A DNA stretch of 64,000 nucleotides from Parafannyhessea umbonata. Lineage in GTDB: Bacteria > Actinomycetota > Coriobacteriia > Coriobacteriales > Atopobiaceae. Position 1 is the first letter of the stretch, and every line of letters starts with the position of its first letter. A program made the position numbers and the translations under genes. This document shows, in pieces, positions 25,010-33,455 of this stretch. Under the pieces are notes generated by a model that saw only the letters and a list, made by a program, of their open reading frames with translations, ran no database searches and was not told the origin of the DNA. The stretch covers positions 62,001 through 126,000 of the forward strand of contig NZ_JABAGR010000002.1 of NCBI RefSeq assembly GCF_012844235.1, given 5' to 3'.

Positions 25010-25681
25010 CTAGGCCTTCCAGTCGCGGACGGCGTCGCGCAGCCAGTCCAGCCACTCGTCCATGCCCTCGCCGGTTTTCGCGGAGAGGTAGATGATCTTG
25101 GCATTCGGGTTGCGCAGGTGCACGTTCTGCTCGAGCTTCTGCTTGTCGAAGTCGAAGTACGGCAGCGTGTCCACCTTGCTGATGAGCACGAGGTCGCTCA
25201 CCTCGAACATGAGGGGGTACTTCAGCGGCTTGTCGTCGCCCTCGGGGACCGAGAGAATCATGACCTTCTTGCCGGCGCCCGTGTCGAACTCCGCGGGGCA
25301 GATGAGGTTGCCCACGTTCTCGATCACGACGAGGTCCTGGTCCTGGTAGCCCAGCTGGTTGAGCCCTTGCTCCGTCATGGCCGCGTCGAGGTGGCACATG
25401 CCGCCGGTGTGCAGCTGGATCGCCTTCGCCCCGGCCTCCTGCACGGTGTAGGCGTCCACGTCAGAGTCGACGTCCGCCTCCATCACGCCAATGTTCATCT
25501 CGTCCGCGAGGGCGCGCAGCGTGGCGGAGAGGAGCGTGGTCTTTCCGGCTCCCGGCGAGCTCATGAGGTTGATCATGAGCGTGCCCGCGTCGTGCATGCG
25601 CGCGCGGAGCGCCTCGGCCTCGCGGTCGTTGTTCGCGAACACGCTCTCCTTGACTTCGATTACCTTGATCGGGTCGGTCAT
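25010..25681 (-). CDS. hypB: Hydrogenase nickel incorporation GTPase HypB
   Basis: A 223-residue SIMIBI-class GTPase that powers nickel transfer from HypA. G1 is SSPGAGKTT, the metal-binding HTGGMCHLDAAM segment is present, G3 is ENVGNLICP and G4 is ISKVD. The N-terminal His-rich nickel store and CxxCGC motif seen in some HypB are absent, so this is the short form. The ATG at 25681 follows GGAGGA. A -10-like TATCAT lies about 25 bases upstream on the same strand. hypB-hypA form a two-gene unit. Confidence 0.95.
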   Translation of the reverse strand: MTDPIKVIEVKESVFANNDREAEALRARMHDAGTLMINLMSSPGAGKTTLLSATLRALADEMNIGVMEADVDSDVDAYTVQEAGAKAIQLHTGGMCHLDAAMTEQGLNQLGYQDQDLVVIENVGNLICPAEFDTGAGKKVMILSVPEGDDKPLKYPLMFEVSDLVLISKVDTLPYFDFDKQKLEQNVHLRNPNAKIIYLSAKTGEGMDEWLDWLRDAVRDWKA

Positions 25682-26168
25682 CTTTTCCTCCTATCGTTTT
25701 CGTCCATGATACAGGAGGCGGGTGCGCGCGGGGGCGCGATGCGAGGGCCTGGGCCACAGTTTCGCATTGCCGTTTCGCAGTGTGCAGAGCCCGCGACGGA
25801 ATGCGCGCGATACATACCCGGCTCCAGCTCGCAAGACGCCGCAAACTCACCCCTGGTGTGTTACCCGCATGGCTGCGCCCCGCGACGCAATGGGGTCCCT
25901 GGCCGTGGGCAGGCGGAGCGCCGACGTGGCGGAAGGCCGATCCCGGCGTCGGGCAAAATAGTTTCATGTATAAGAGTTTGAGTTAAATCAAGGTGCCGCA
26001 CATGCGCGGCTCCTCCATATGGGCACATGCATAAAGGCCATTTACCTGTACGTTTGACGCGCTTGGAAAAGCGTGAAACACACTTGAAACATTATCAGAA
26101 ACCATGTAAAACGTAATTTGAAGGGCACGTTGGCGCGTGCGGAACGATTCAATCGAACGGAGGGGTCT
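25682..26168. other. Intergenic region between hypB and a small membrane protein gene
   Basis: About 490 bases without a convincing gene. The hypB side holds its SD and a -10-like TATCAT on the minus strand. The right half turns AT-rich from about 25965 and holds a promoter candidate at 26084-26112 and a small CGCTT/AAGCG inverted repeat near 26060. Open frames crossing it are GC-driven and lack SD support. Confidence 0.5.
26084..26112 (+). promoter_or_regulatory. Putative sigma-70 promoter of the small membrane protein gene
   Basis: TTGAAA (26084-26089), a 17-base spacer and TAAAAC (26107-26112), about 57 bases before the ATG at 26169. The spacing is ideal; the -10 is moderate. Confidence 0.45.
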
Positions 26169-26354
26169 ATGGGTGCCTTCTCGATGCAGACGGTTCTGTT
26201 CATCATCTACACCATGCTCGGCTTCGTGGCGGCTCTTGCCGCAATAATGGTCGTCACCGGAATCATCAGGTTCTTGGTGCGAAAAGCCCTGGGGAGGATC
26301 GAGCCCGACCCCAACGCGACGACGTACCCCACCGAGGTTCCGCGCGTGGCGTAG
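26169..26354 (+). CDS. Small single-span membrane protein
   Basis: The ATG at 26169 follows GGAGGGG (26159-26165) and gives 61 residues. One hydrophobic helix spans about residues 7-33 (Phe, Ile, Val and Ala-rich), followed by a basic stretch RFLVRKALGR and a short Pro/Thr-rich tail. It has its own promoter candidate and a strong terminator, so it is a real independent unit. No family is recognised. The positive-inside rule places the C-terminus in the cytoplasm. Confidence 0.7.
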   Translation: MGAFSMQTVLFIIYTMLGFVAALAAIMVVTGIIRFLVRKALGRIEPDPNATTYPTEVPRVA

Positions 26355-26392
26355 CAATGTCTGGCAGGTAGCGCTCATACAGGCGTCATACA

Positions 26393-26429
26393 AGAGGGTC
26401 CGCAACCAACCGGCTGCGGACCCTTTGCT
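26393..26429 (+). terminator. Intrinsic terminator after the small membrane protein gene
   Basis: AGGGTCCGCA (26393-26402) pairs perfectly with TGCGGACCCT (26413-26422), followed by TTGCTTT. It may also stop the minus-strand deacetylase transcript, although the T-run in that direction is poor. Confidence 0.85.
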
Positions 26430-26457
26430 TTCGCACCCATGAGGCCCTGCACAGACG

Positions 26458-27936
26458 CTATGCGTCTCCCAGCTCCGTCGGCCACGTGACGCCCTTCGGC
26501 ATCTTCGCGTCGCCGGTCTGGATGGACTTCGGGATGGTGCTGTCCGATGCCATGAGCTCGTCAATCGTGACGAGGGTGTAGCCCGCGCTCTGGAGCGACT
26601 CGATGATCTTCGGCAGGGCCTCCACGTCCTGGTCGCGGTTGCCGCCGCCGTCGTGCATTAGGATGATGGAGCCGGACTTGACGTTCGCCAGGCTGTTCTT
26701 CACGATCGCGTCCACGCCGGGGCGCGCCCAGTCGCGCGAGTCCTGCGTCCACGTGACCGAGACGGAGGGGATGCCGCCGGCCGCGAGCCACGTCCTCTCG
26801 GTAAACGCGCCGTACGGCGGGCGGAAGACCGTCGTGTCTACGCCCGTCGCGTCGTTTATTGCCTTGAACGCGGTGTTGAACTCCGTCCTCAGCTCGTCGG
26901 AACCCAGCTTCGTCAGCTGCTTGTGCGATTGCGTGTGGCTTGCAATCTGGCTGCCTTGGTCCACGATCGCCTTCGCGAGCTGTGGGAACTCCTGCACCTG
27001 CCTCCCAAGGCAGAAGAACGTCGCCTTCGCGTTGTGCTTCCTCAGGATGTCAAGGTACTGCTGGGTGTACTTGTCGCTCGGTCCGTCGTCAAACGTGAGC
27101 GCCACGAGCTTCTTGTCGCCCTCGGGAATGGGCGTGCGCAGGTAGACCTCCGTGTCAACGGTCTTCGACTTCACGATTTCCGCCACCTGCTTCGACTTCT
27201 TGCCGGTGAGGCGCTCGACCCTGCCGGGCGTGCCCCAGTCCCTCACGTAGGCGATCGGGCCGTAGCCGCCCTTCATCACCAGCTTCGGGGCTTCGGTCTC
27301 GACCTTCTTCGTGTGCGGCTCCATCACGTCCCTGCCCGCAGAGAGTGTGATCTTGTCGTTCGCCCTCACGCGGTACTCCTGGGCCGCCTTGCCCGTGAGG
27401 GTCCTCTTTCCCACCGTGGCGTCAAACGGCTCGCCGCCGCCCGCCTTCAGGACGTCGCCCCTCACGCTCACGTAGTTTCCGGGCTTCGTGTGGATGGACT
27501 GGTCGCGAATCGCCTCCGCAAGCGTGCTGTCTATGCGCACGTCGTAGCTCTTCTCGTTGATGGTCACGCTCACCGTGCGGTTCGTCCACAGGTGCCAGGC
27601 GCCGCCTCCCAGCACAAGGATGAGCGCCAGGGCGAGAAACGCCGGCGTCTTGCTCGAGGCCGCCCTGTCAGAGCGGCTCTCGGCCGACCCGCGGCGCGCG
27701 TCCGCGGCGCCCCCGACCTTCGATGTCGTTGGGATGTAGTACACGTCGCGCCGCTCCTGACCGCGAGCCTTGCGTCGCCCCGCCTCGCCTGCGCGGGAAG
27801 ACCCCGCGCGCCCCGAGGCGCGCCGCGCGCCCTGCGGCCGGGCGCTTCTCCGCCCCTTGGGGGCGTCCTTTCCCTGCGCGGGGCTCTTACGTACGTGCTC
27901 GGCCCGCTGGGGGCCGTGGGAGTCAGTCTGTGCCAT
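26458..27936 (-). CDS. Membrane-anchored polysaccharide deacetylase (NodB domain)
   Basis: A 492-residue protein that probably removes N-acetyl groups from peptidoglycan or another surface glycan. The first 90 residues are Arg/Ala/Gly-rich and cytoplasmic. One transmembrane helix follows (about 99-117), then an extracellular domain of about 150 residues of unassigned fold. The CE4 NodB domain is C-terminal: LTFDDGPSDK (metal Asp284 and base Asp283), SHTQSH (His334, His338), RPPYG and ILMHDGGG. All CE4 motifs are present. The ATG at 27936 is the first Met before the charged region, with only a weak SD. An extended -10 lies at 27982-27990. Peptidoglycan modification is inferred. Confidence 0.9.
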   Translation of the reverse strand: MAQTDSHGPQRAEHVRKSPAQGKDAPKGRRSARPQGARRASGRAGSSRAGEAGRRKARGQERRDVYYIPTTSKVGGAADARRGSAESRSDRAASSKTPAFLALALILVLGGGAWHLWTNRTVSVTINEKSYDVRIDSTLAEAIRDQSIHTKPGNYVSVRGDVLKAGGGEPFDATVGKRTLTGKAAQEYRVRANDKITLSAGRDVMEPHTKKVETEAPKLVMKGGYGPIAYVRDWGTPGRVERLTGKKSKQVAEIVKSKTVDTEVYLRTPIPEGDKKLVALTFDDGPSDKYTQQYLDILRKHNAKATFFCLGRQVQEFPQLAKAIVDQGSQIASHTQSHKQLTKLGSDELRTEFNTAFKAINDATGVDTTVFRPPYGAFTERTWLAAGGIPSVSVTWTQDSRDWARPGVDAIVKNSLANVKSGSIILMHDGGGNRDQDVEALPKIIESLQSAGYTLVTIDELMASDSTIPKSIQTGDAKMPKGVTWPTELGDA

Positions 27937-28249
27937 GGTCACGCGTCCAATTCTTCTGCGTTTCGCTTCCAAAGCCGAACAAGCATAGCATGCCTGCGCG
28001 ACGCGGGACGCATTCACAAAGTCGGCTGAAACTTGCACACCATATAGGCGTCCTTTGCGTTTGCCAAGTTACATGCGCCCTAAAGAACAATACGAACGAG
28101 TGACGCGCACCTGACGCGCGCCGCCTTGGAACGCAAGGCAAAAATGTGGGCCCAAATGGTGCGCCAGCACAAGAAAGACGGGCGCGGCGCCAGGCCGTGC
28201 CCGTCCAAAAAAGCCATCTGCCGTCGCGGCGTGCCCGCCGCAGACAGCG
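27937..28249. other. Intergenic region between deacetylase and DUF1015 genes
   Basis: About 310 bases. It holds the deacetylase promoter candidate. Near 28212-28250, downstream of the DUF1015 gene on the minus strand, a GCGGCG/CGCCGC hairpin is followed at a distance by TTTTTT, which could be a weak terminator. No gene is supported. Confidence 0.45.
27982..27990 (-). promoter_or_regulatory. Putative extended -10 promoter of the deacetylase gene
   Basis: Read on the minus strand this is TGCTATGCT, an extended -10, about 46 bases upstream of the start at 27936. Confidence 0.4.
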
Positions 28250-29539
28250 CTACCGCAGCCTGCGAACGAAGAGGCCGCTGCGGAGCTTTGGCTCGAACCA
28301 CGTCGACTTCGGCGGCATCAGCAGCCCGGCGTCGGATACGGCCATGAGCTCGTCCACGGACGTGGGGAAGAGCGAGAACGCGACGCCGTCCGCGCCGGCA
28401 AGGCGCTCCAGCGCCTGCGGGCCCTCGATGCCGCCCACAAAGCGGATGCGACCGTCCTGGCGCGGGTCCTCGATCCCAAGGATCGGCCCCAGCACGCGGT
28501 CCTGCAGGATGGACACGTCGAGCGTCGCCACGGGGTCGTCCGCCGGAAGCGACGCGACCGCCTCGGGCGAGAAGCGCATGGCATGCCACGCGCCGCCCAC
28601 AAAGAGGCCAAAGCCATGGCGGGCGGAGGGCTCGGCGGGGGAGTCCTGGGCGGGGCCGACCTCGAAGCCGGCGACCCCTATGCGCTCGACGAGCTGTGCC
28701 GGCGCAAGGCCGGCCGTGTCCGTCACCACGCGGTTGTACGCCATGACCTTCAGCTGGCTCGCGGGGAACATGACCGCGAGGAAGGAGTCGTATGGCGCCG
28801 GGGACGCCTCGGCGCCGGGCGCCGCGCCCTTCTCGCCCGCGCGGCCCGCCTTGCGGGCTGCCTCCTGGCGCATCTCCTGGCACACCCGCACGGCGGAGGC
28901 GGCGCGGTGGTGGCCGTCGGCGATGTAGGCGCACGGCACGGTGGCGAACGTCGCCGTCATGGCCTCGACGGCCGCCGGCCGCGCCACGCGCCACACGGTC
29001 TGGTGCACGCCCTCCTCGTCCGTGAAGTCGTACAGGGGCTCGGCCGTGGACGCAAGGCCCACCAGCGTGTCCATCGCGAAGTTGTCGCGGTACGCCAAAA
29101 AGATCGGGCCCGTCTGGGCGCCGGTCGCGCGGATGTGCTCCACGCGGTCCTGCTCCTTGTCGCGGCGCGTGTTCTCGTGGCGCCGGATCGTGCCGTCAAG
29201 GTACTCGTCCACGGAGGCTGCGCACACCACGCCCGTCTGGGCGCGGCCGTCCTGCTCGAGGCGGTACACGTAGTAGCACGGCGTCTCGTCGCGCAGCAGC
29301 GTGCCGTCCGTCGCGGCGCGGCGCAGCAGCTCCGCGGCCTTCGCGTATACGTCCGGGGCGTACATGTCGTGGTCGGACGAGAAGGACGTCTCCGGCCGGT
29401 CGATGGCCAGAAACGAGCCCGGGTGCCTCTGCACGTAGGAGGCCGCCTGCGCGCGGTCGAACACGTCGTACGGCAGCGACGCGAACGTCGCCGCCTTGTC
29501 CGGGGCCGGACGGTAACAGCGTATGGGCTCGACGCGCAT
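28250..29539 (-). CDS. DUF1015 family protein, serine biosynthesis associated
   Basis: A 429-residue member of DUF1015, a family often linked to serA and serC. The hallmark AYIADGHHRAASAV is present near residue 220, along with RRHENTRRDKEQDR and PLYDFTDEEG. The ATG at 29539 follows AAGGAG. The start MRVEPIRCYRPAPDKAATFASLPYDVF is canonical. It lies 44 bases after serA in a serC-serA-DUF1015 run on one strand, so a role in serine metabolism is likely. The DGHHR motif recalls ParB/sulfiredoxin-fold serine kinases, which is only a suggestion. No serB is adjacent. Confidence 0.85.
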   Translation of the reverse strand: MRVEPIRCYRPAPDKAATFASLPYDVFDRAQAASYVQRHPGSFLAIDRPETSFSSDHDMYAPDVYAKAAELLRRAATDGTLLRDETPCYYVYRLEQDGRAQTGVVCAASVDEYLDGTIRRHENTRRDKEQDRVEHIRATGAQTGPIFLAYRDNFAMDTLVGLASTAEPLYDFTDEEGVHQTVWRVARPAAVEAMTATFATVPCAYIADGHHRAASAVRVCQEMRQEAARKAGRAGEKGAAPGAEASPAPYDSFLAVMFPASQLKVMAYNRVVTDTAGLAPAQLVERIGVAGFEVGPAQDSPAEPSARHGFGLFVGGAWHAMRFSPEAVASLPADDPVATLDVSILQDRVLGPILGIEDPRQDGRIRFVGGIEGPQALERLAGADGVAFSLFPTSVDELMAVSDAGLLMPPKSTWFEPKLRSGLFVRRLR

Positions 29540-29583
29540 GCGGTCTCCTTCCACGTGGGGCCTGCCGTCGCCAGCGCGGGGTG

Positions 29584-30774
29584 CTAGCGGGTGATTGCCG
29601 GGACGATCTGCCTGATGCGATAGACGCCGGGGATGGCGCGGAGCTTCTGCATCGTGGCGGCGTCCACCGGCTGGTCGGTGTCGATAAGAGTATAGGCGCT
29701 GCCGTCCTGCGCCTCGTTCGACATGCGCTGGATGTTCGCGTTCGACTGCGCCAGCGCGCCGGAGATCTGGCCGATCATGTTCGGCACGTTGTCGTGCAGC
29801 GCGGCGATGCGGCCGCCGGTGTGGCACGGGCCCATGTCGCAGTCCGGGTAGTTGACGGAGTTCCTGATGATGCCCTGCTCCAGGTAGTCCTTCATCTGGC
29901 TCACGGCCATGCTGGCGCAGTTGGCCTCGGCCTCGGCGGTGCACGCGCCCATGTGCGGCGTGATGAGGGTGTTCGGCATCTTCGTGGTCATGGGCGTCGC
30001 GAAGTCGCACACGAAGCGCCCGAGCTTGCCGGAGCGCAGCGCCGCGTCCACCGCGGGCTCGTCCACGATGTCGGCGCGCGCGTAGTTGATGAGCATGGCG
30101 CCGTCGCTCATGAGCGAAATCATCTCGGCGCCCATCATGTGGCGCGTGTCGTCCTTCGACGGGACGTGCAGCGTGACGTAGTCGGCGTTGCGGCAGAGCT
30201 CCGCCATCGAGTCGACGCGCTTCACGTTGCGGTTGAGCTGCCACGCGTGCTCGACGGAGAGGTACGGGTCGTAGCCGTACACGTCGAGCCCCAGCGCCTC
30301 CAGGGCGTTCGCGACCTTCGAGCCCACGGCGCCCAGGCCCACGACGCCGACCTTGCGGCCAATGGCCTCGCGTCCGACGAAGGCCTTCTTGTTCTTCTCG
30401 GCGTCCTTCACGATTTGCGGGTCGTCCGCGTTGCTCTGGACCCACCGCATGCCGTCGAGCGTGCCCCTGGAGTTGACCAGGATCATGCCCACGACCAGCT
30501 CCTTCACGGCGTTCGAGTTGCCGCCCGGCGTGTTGAACACCACGATGCCCTGCCTTGCGCAGCGCTCGATGGGGATGTTGTTGTAGCCGGCGCCGGAGCG
30601 CGAGACGCAGCGGACGTTCGGGCCAAAGTCGAGGTCGCGGATGTCAGAGGCGCGTATCAGGATGGCGTCCGCCTGGTTCACGTCGTCGGTCTTCTGGTAG
30701 CCGTCGCCCAGCTCCGCGACGCCGTCTCGGGTGATCTGCTTCGCGATGTTGTCGAATATCTTTACGTAGCGCAT
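29584..30774 (-). CDS. serA: D-3-phosphoglycerate dehydrogenase
   Basis: A 396-residue NAD-dependent dehydrogenase for the first step of serine synthesis. The Rossmann motif is GVVGLGAVGSKVANAL, the substrate Arg is in NYARADIVDE and the catalytic His is in ITPHMGACTAEAE. A C-terminal ACT domain (about 320-396) probably senses serine. The Glu usual 29 residues after the Arg is not present (FATPMTT here). I recall a short SerA subclass with this feature and the same NCASMA and NSVNYP motifs, so it is probably not a defect. The ATG at 30774 follows AAGGAG. It sits between serC and the DUF1015 gene. Confidence 0.9.
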   Translation of the reverse strand: MRYVKIFDNIAKQITRDGVAELGDGYQKTDDVNQADAILIRASDIRDLDFGPNVRCVSRSGAGYNNIPIERCARQGIVVFNTPGGNSNAVKELVVGMILVNSRGTLDGMRWVQSNADDPQIVKDAEKNKKAFVGREAIGRKVGVVGLGAVGSKVANALEALGLDVYGYDPYLSVEHAWQLNRNVKRVDSMAELCRNADYVTLHVPSKDDTRHMMGAEMISLMSDGAMLINYARADIVDEPAVDAALRSGKLGRFVCDFATPMTTKMPNTLITPHMGACTAEAEANCASMAVSQMKDYLEQGIIRNSVNYPDCDMGPCHTGGRIAALHDNVPNMIGQISGALAQSNANIQRMSNEAQDGSAYTLIDTDQPVDAATMQKLRAIPGVYRIRQIVPAITR

Positions 30775-30880
30775 CGGGTCTCCTTCGTGCCCCGTGGGGC
30801 CTGTCTCGTGCGCGGCCCCACGGGGCCGCGTCGGGTCTTGTCTGTGGTGCATGCCGGCGGCGCCGGCATCGTCGGAGTCG

Positions 30881-31990
30881 TTAGCGCGCGTCAGTGCGGC
30901 AGTCCGCGGCGTGCGTGCGCTCGAAGTCCTGCATGTAGTCCAGAAGCGCGTCCACGGCCTTCGCCGGGACGGCGTTGTAGCAGCTCGCTCGCATGCCGCC
31001 CAGGATGCGGTGGCCCTTGACGCCCACGATGTTGCGCTCTGCGGCGCCCGCCACGAACTCCGCGTCGAGCTCCTTCGTGGGGCAGCGGAACGTCACGTTC
31101 GCGATGGAGCGCGAGTCCGGCCTCGCGATGGGCGAGAAGAGCGAGCTTCCGTCGATGTAGCCGTAGAGGCGGTTGACCTTCTCCCAGTTTCTGGCCTCCA
31201 TGGCGGCAAGGCCGCCCGTGTTCTCGATCCAGTGGAACACCTTCCCGCACATGTAGATGCCCCACGCGTTCGGTGTGTTGTACAGCGAGTCCTTGCTGGC
31301 CTGCAGCCGGTAGCCCATGTACGTCGGCACGATGCCGCCAAGCGCCGGGCCGTCGCCGATCAGGTCGTCGCGGCAGATCACGACGGTGTTGCCCGCGGGA
31401 CCGGCGTTCTTCTGCACGCCGGCGTAGATGAGCCCGTAGCGCTCCACGGGCACGGGGCACGAGAGGAACATGCTCGAGACGTCCGCCACGACGGGCACGT
31501 CGCCGGTGTCGGGCAGCTCGCGCGTCATCGTGCCGTACACGGTCTCGTTCTGGCAGAGGTAGACGTAGTCCAGCGACTGGTCGACCGCGCCCTCCAGGCG
31601 TGGCGTGCGGTCGAAGCCCGTGGGCTCGCTCGTTGCGAGCACGTCCGCCTGGCCGTACTTGCACGCCTCCTGCCAGGCCTTCTTCGACCAGTTGCCCGCC
31701 ACCAGGTATCCTGCGTGACGGCCGCGCATGAGGTTCATGGGCACGCACGCAAACTGCAGCGTCGCGCCGCCCTGCATGAACATGACGCGGTAGCCGTCCG
31801 GGATCCCCATCAGGCGCCTGAGCGTCTGCTCCGCGTCGTCCAGGATCGACTGGAAGGTGGAAGATCGATGGCTCATCTCCATGACGGACATGCCGCAGCC
31901 CCCGTAGTCGAGCATCTCTGCGGCGGCCTCCTTCAGGACCACCTCGGGCAGAGCCGAGGGTCCCGCGGAAAAGTTAAACGCGCGTGCCAT
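30881..31990 (-). CDS. serC: Phosphoserine aminotransferase
   Basis: A 369-residue class V PLP aminotransferase that makes phosphoserine, the second step of serine synthesis. It starts MARAFNFSAGPSALP, the canonical family opening. EMSHRS and GGATLQF line the active site, and the PLP lysine is Lys194 in GVQKNAGPAG. The ATG at 31990 follows GGGAGG. It is the first gene of the serC-serA-DUF1015 run, 106 bases before serA. A GTTAG/CTAAC inverted repeat at 32041-32055 lies in the promoter region. Confidence 0.95.
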   Translation of the reverse strand: MARAFNFSAGPSALPEVVLKEAAAEMLDYGGCGMSVMEMSHRSSTFQSILDDAEQTLRRLMGIPDGYRVMFMQGGATLQFACVPMNLMRGRHAGYLVAGNWSKKAWQEACKYGQADVLATSEPTGFDRTPRLEGAVDQSLDYVYLCQNETVYGTMTRELPDTGDVPVVADVSSMFLSCPVPVERYGLIYAGVQKNAGPAGNTVVICRDDLIGDGPALGGIVPTYMGYRLQASKDSLYNTPNAWGIYMCGKVFHWIENTGGLAAMEARNWEKVNRLYGYIDGSSLFSPIARPDSRSIANVTFRCPTKELDAEFVAGAAERNIVGVKGHRILGGMRASCYNAVPAKAVDALLDYMQDFERTHAADCRTDAR

Positions 31991-32040
31991 CCAAACCTCC
32001 CTGTCGAAACGGCTTCGCACCCGCCCCATGCGGGCACATT

Positions 32041-32055
32041 GTTAGACACACTAAC
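32041..32055. promoter_or_regulatory. Small inverted repeat upstream of serC
   Basis: GTTAG-ACACA-CTAAC lies 50 bases upstream of the serC start. A further GTTAGT half-site on the minus strand lies at about 32088. It is a possible operator; no regulator is known. Confidence 0.3.
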
Positions 32056-32138
32056 GTACCCGTGTTTCAGACGTGGAAACTAACGCTCTAGCCACATGGC
32101 ACATGGGCCCGCCCCGCGCGGGTGCGCCCCGTCCGCGC

Positions 32139-32144
32139 TATGCT
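32139..32144 (+). promoter_or_regulatory. Putative -10 element of the HAD phosphatase gene
   Basis: TATGCT, 53 bases before the chosen ATG at 32197. It argues against starts upstream of 32150. Confidence 0.35.
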
Positions 32145-32196
32145 GGTGGGCGCACGGAAGGCGGGCGCACGGGGCGCCCTGCGGGTTGGGGGTCAG

Positions 32197-32925
32197 ATGG
32201 GCGAGAAGAGCGGGCGTGCGGCTTCGGGTATCTGCGCAACGGAGGCGACGCCTCGGCTGAGACACGCGGACCCCGCATCCCGCGGCGTCGTCGTGTTCGA
32301 CTTCGACGGCACGATCGCGGACACGCTTCCCTCGATCGTGGCCGTGGCGCGCCACGTCCTGGGCGCATGGGGGCTTCCCCCAGAGCGGCTCGCGGACTGC
32401 CCCAAGCTCGTGGGCCCACCGTTCCCGCAGGCATTCAGCATGGTGTTCGGGCTTTCCGAGGCGGACGCGCGCGAGGTGACGCGTCGCTACCGCGAACGGT
32501 ACGGTGCGCTGGGTCCCGAGGCGTGGCCGGCGTTTCCCGGCATGGGCGCGCTGCTGGACGAGCTCAGGGCGTCCGGCAGGCGGCTTGCGGTGGCGAGCTC
32601 CAAGAGGACGGCGCTCCTGCGCCGCGCGCTTTCGGACGAGGGGCTGCTCGGGCGCTTCGACGTCGTGCGCGGCAAGGAATCCGACGCGCAGCAGAGCAAG
32701 GCGGCGACGCTGGCCGCGGTGCTCGACGACCTCGGCGCCGCCTCGGCCGACGCCGTCATGGTGGGCGACCGCCACTTCGACGTGGACGCCGCGCTTGCGT
32801 GCGGCGTGCCTTGCGTGGGCGTGACGTACGGCGGGACCGCGCCGCTCGGGGAGCTCGAGGAGGCCGGCGCCTGCGTCGTGGTGGGAAGCGTCGAGGAGCT
32901 TGGACGCGCCCTTCTCGGCCGCTGA
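32197..32925 (+). CDS. HAD superfamily phosphatase (Gph/PpaX-like)
   Basis: A 242-residue HAD hydrolase. The motifs are FDFDGTIADTLPSI (nucleophile), AVASSK, GKESDAQQSK (Lys) and MVGDRHFDVDAA (metal acids), close to phosphoglycolate phosphatase and PpaX. The ATG at 32197 is chosen because a -10-like element lies at 32139 and a G-rich SD precedes it; the 25 residues of any longer form are not HAD-like. It is divergent from serC. A role as phosphoserine phosphatase is conceivable from position but is not shown by the motifs. Confidence 0.85.
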   Translation: MGEKSGRAASGICATEATPRLRHADPASRGVVVFDFDGTIADTLPSIVAVARHVLGAWGLPPERLADCPKLVGPPFPQAFSMVFGLSEADAREVTRRYRERYGALGPEAWPAFPGMGALLDELRASGRRLAVASSKRTALLRRALSDEGLLGRFDVVRGKESDAQQSKAATLAAVLDDLGAASADAVMVGDRHFDVDAALACGVPCVGVTYGGTAPLGELEEAGACVVVGSVEELGRALLGR

Positions 32926-33083
32926 CGTGCCAGGACGTACCCACGGGGCCCGCGCACCCGCCCGAGCCGCCCTGCCGCTCGCGGATGCGGTGCGTCTAGC
33001 GCCCGCGGCTTGGGGGTACAAGCATGAGCATGGTCCGCGCGCCGCGCGGCAAACTGTATGCCGTCCCAAGGAGAGGGGTCAAC

Positions 33084-33440
33084 ATGGCTGGTTTCGACGA
33101 TCTGGGCGATGGCGTCCGCAAGCTGTTCCTGGTGGGTGTCGGCGCGGTGGCGACCGGCGCCGAGAAGTCCACGGAGATCGTGAGCAAGCTCGTCGAGAAG
33201 GGCGAGCTCACCGTGGCCCAGGGCAAGGCCGTGAACGAGGAGCTCAAGCACACCATCAAGAACGCCGCCGGCGACACTTCCGAGGCGGTCCTGCGCGCGA
33301 AGCTGAAGACCATGACGCCGGAGGAGCGCGCCGCCTGGGTGAAGAGCGCCCAGAAGATTGCCGACGACCTCGATGCCGAGCCCGTTGAGGTTGAGGTCGA
33401 GGATGCCGACGACGCCGAGAAGGACAAGCCCGCGGAGTAG
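33084..33440 (+). CDS. Phasin-like coiled-coil protein
   Basis: A 118-residue protein, mostly helical: LGDGVRKLFLVGVGAVATGAEK, then EIVSKLVEKGELTVAQGK and NEELKHTIKNAAG, with an acidic tail. This pattern is common beside ABC1/UbiB kinases in Firmicutes and Coriobacteria and is often annotated as phasin-like. No PHA synthase is present, so granule coating is not implied. The ATG at 33084 follows GGAGAGGGG. The kinase gene starts 15 bases after the stop, so they form an operon. Confidence 0.8.
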   Translation: MAGFDDLGDGVRKLFLVGVGAVATGAEKSTEIVSKLVEKGELTVAQGKAVNEELKHTIKNAAGDTSEAVLRAKLKTMTPEERAAWVKSAQKIADDLDAEPVEVEVEDADDAEKDKPAE

Positions 33441-33455
33441 GGAAGAGCCACTTTC

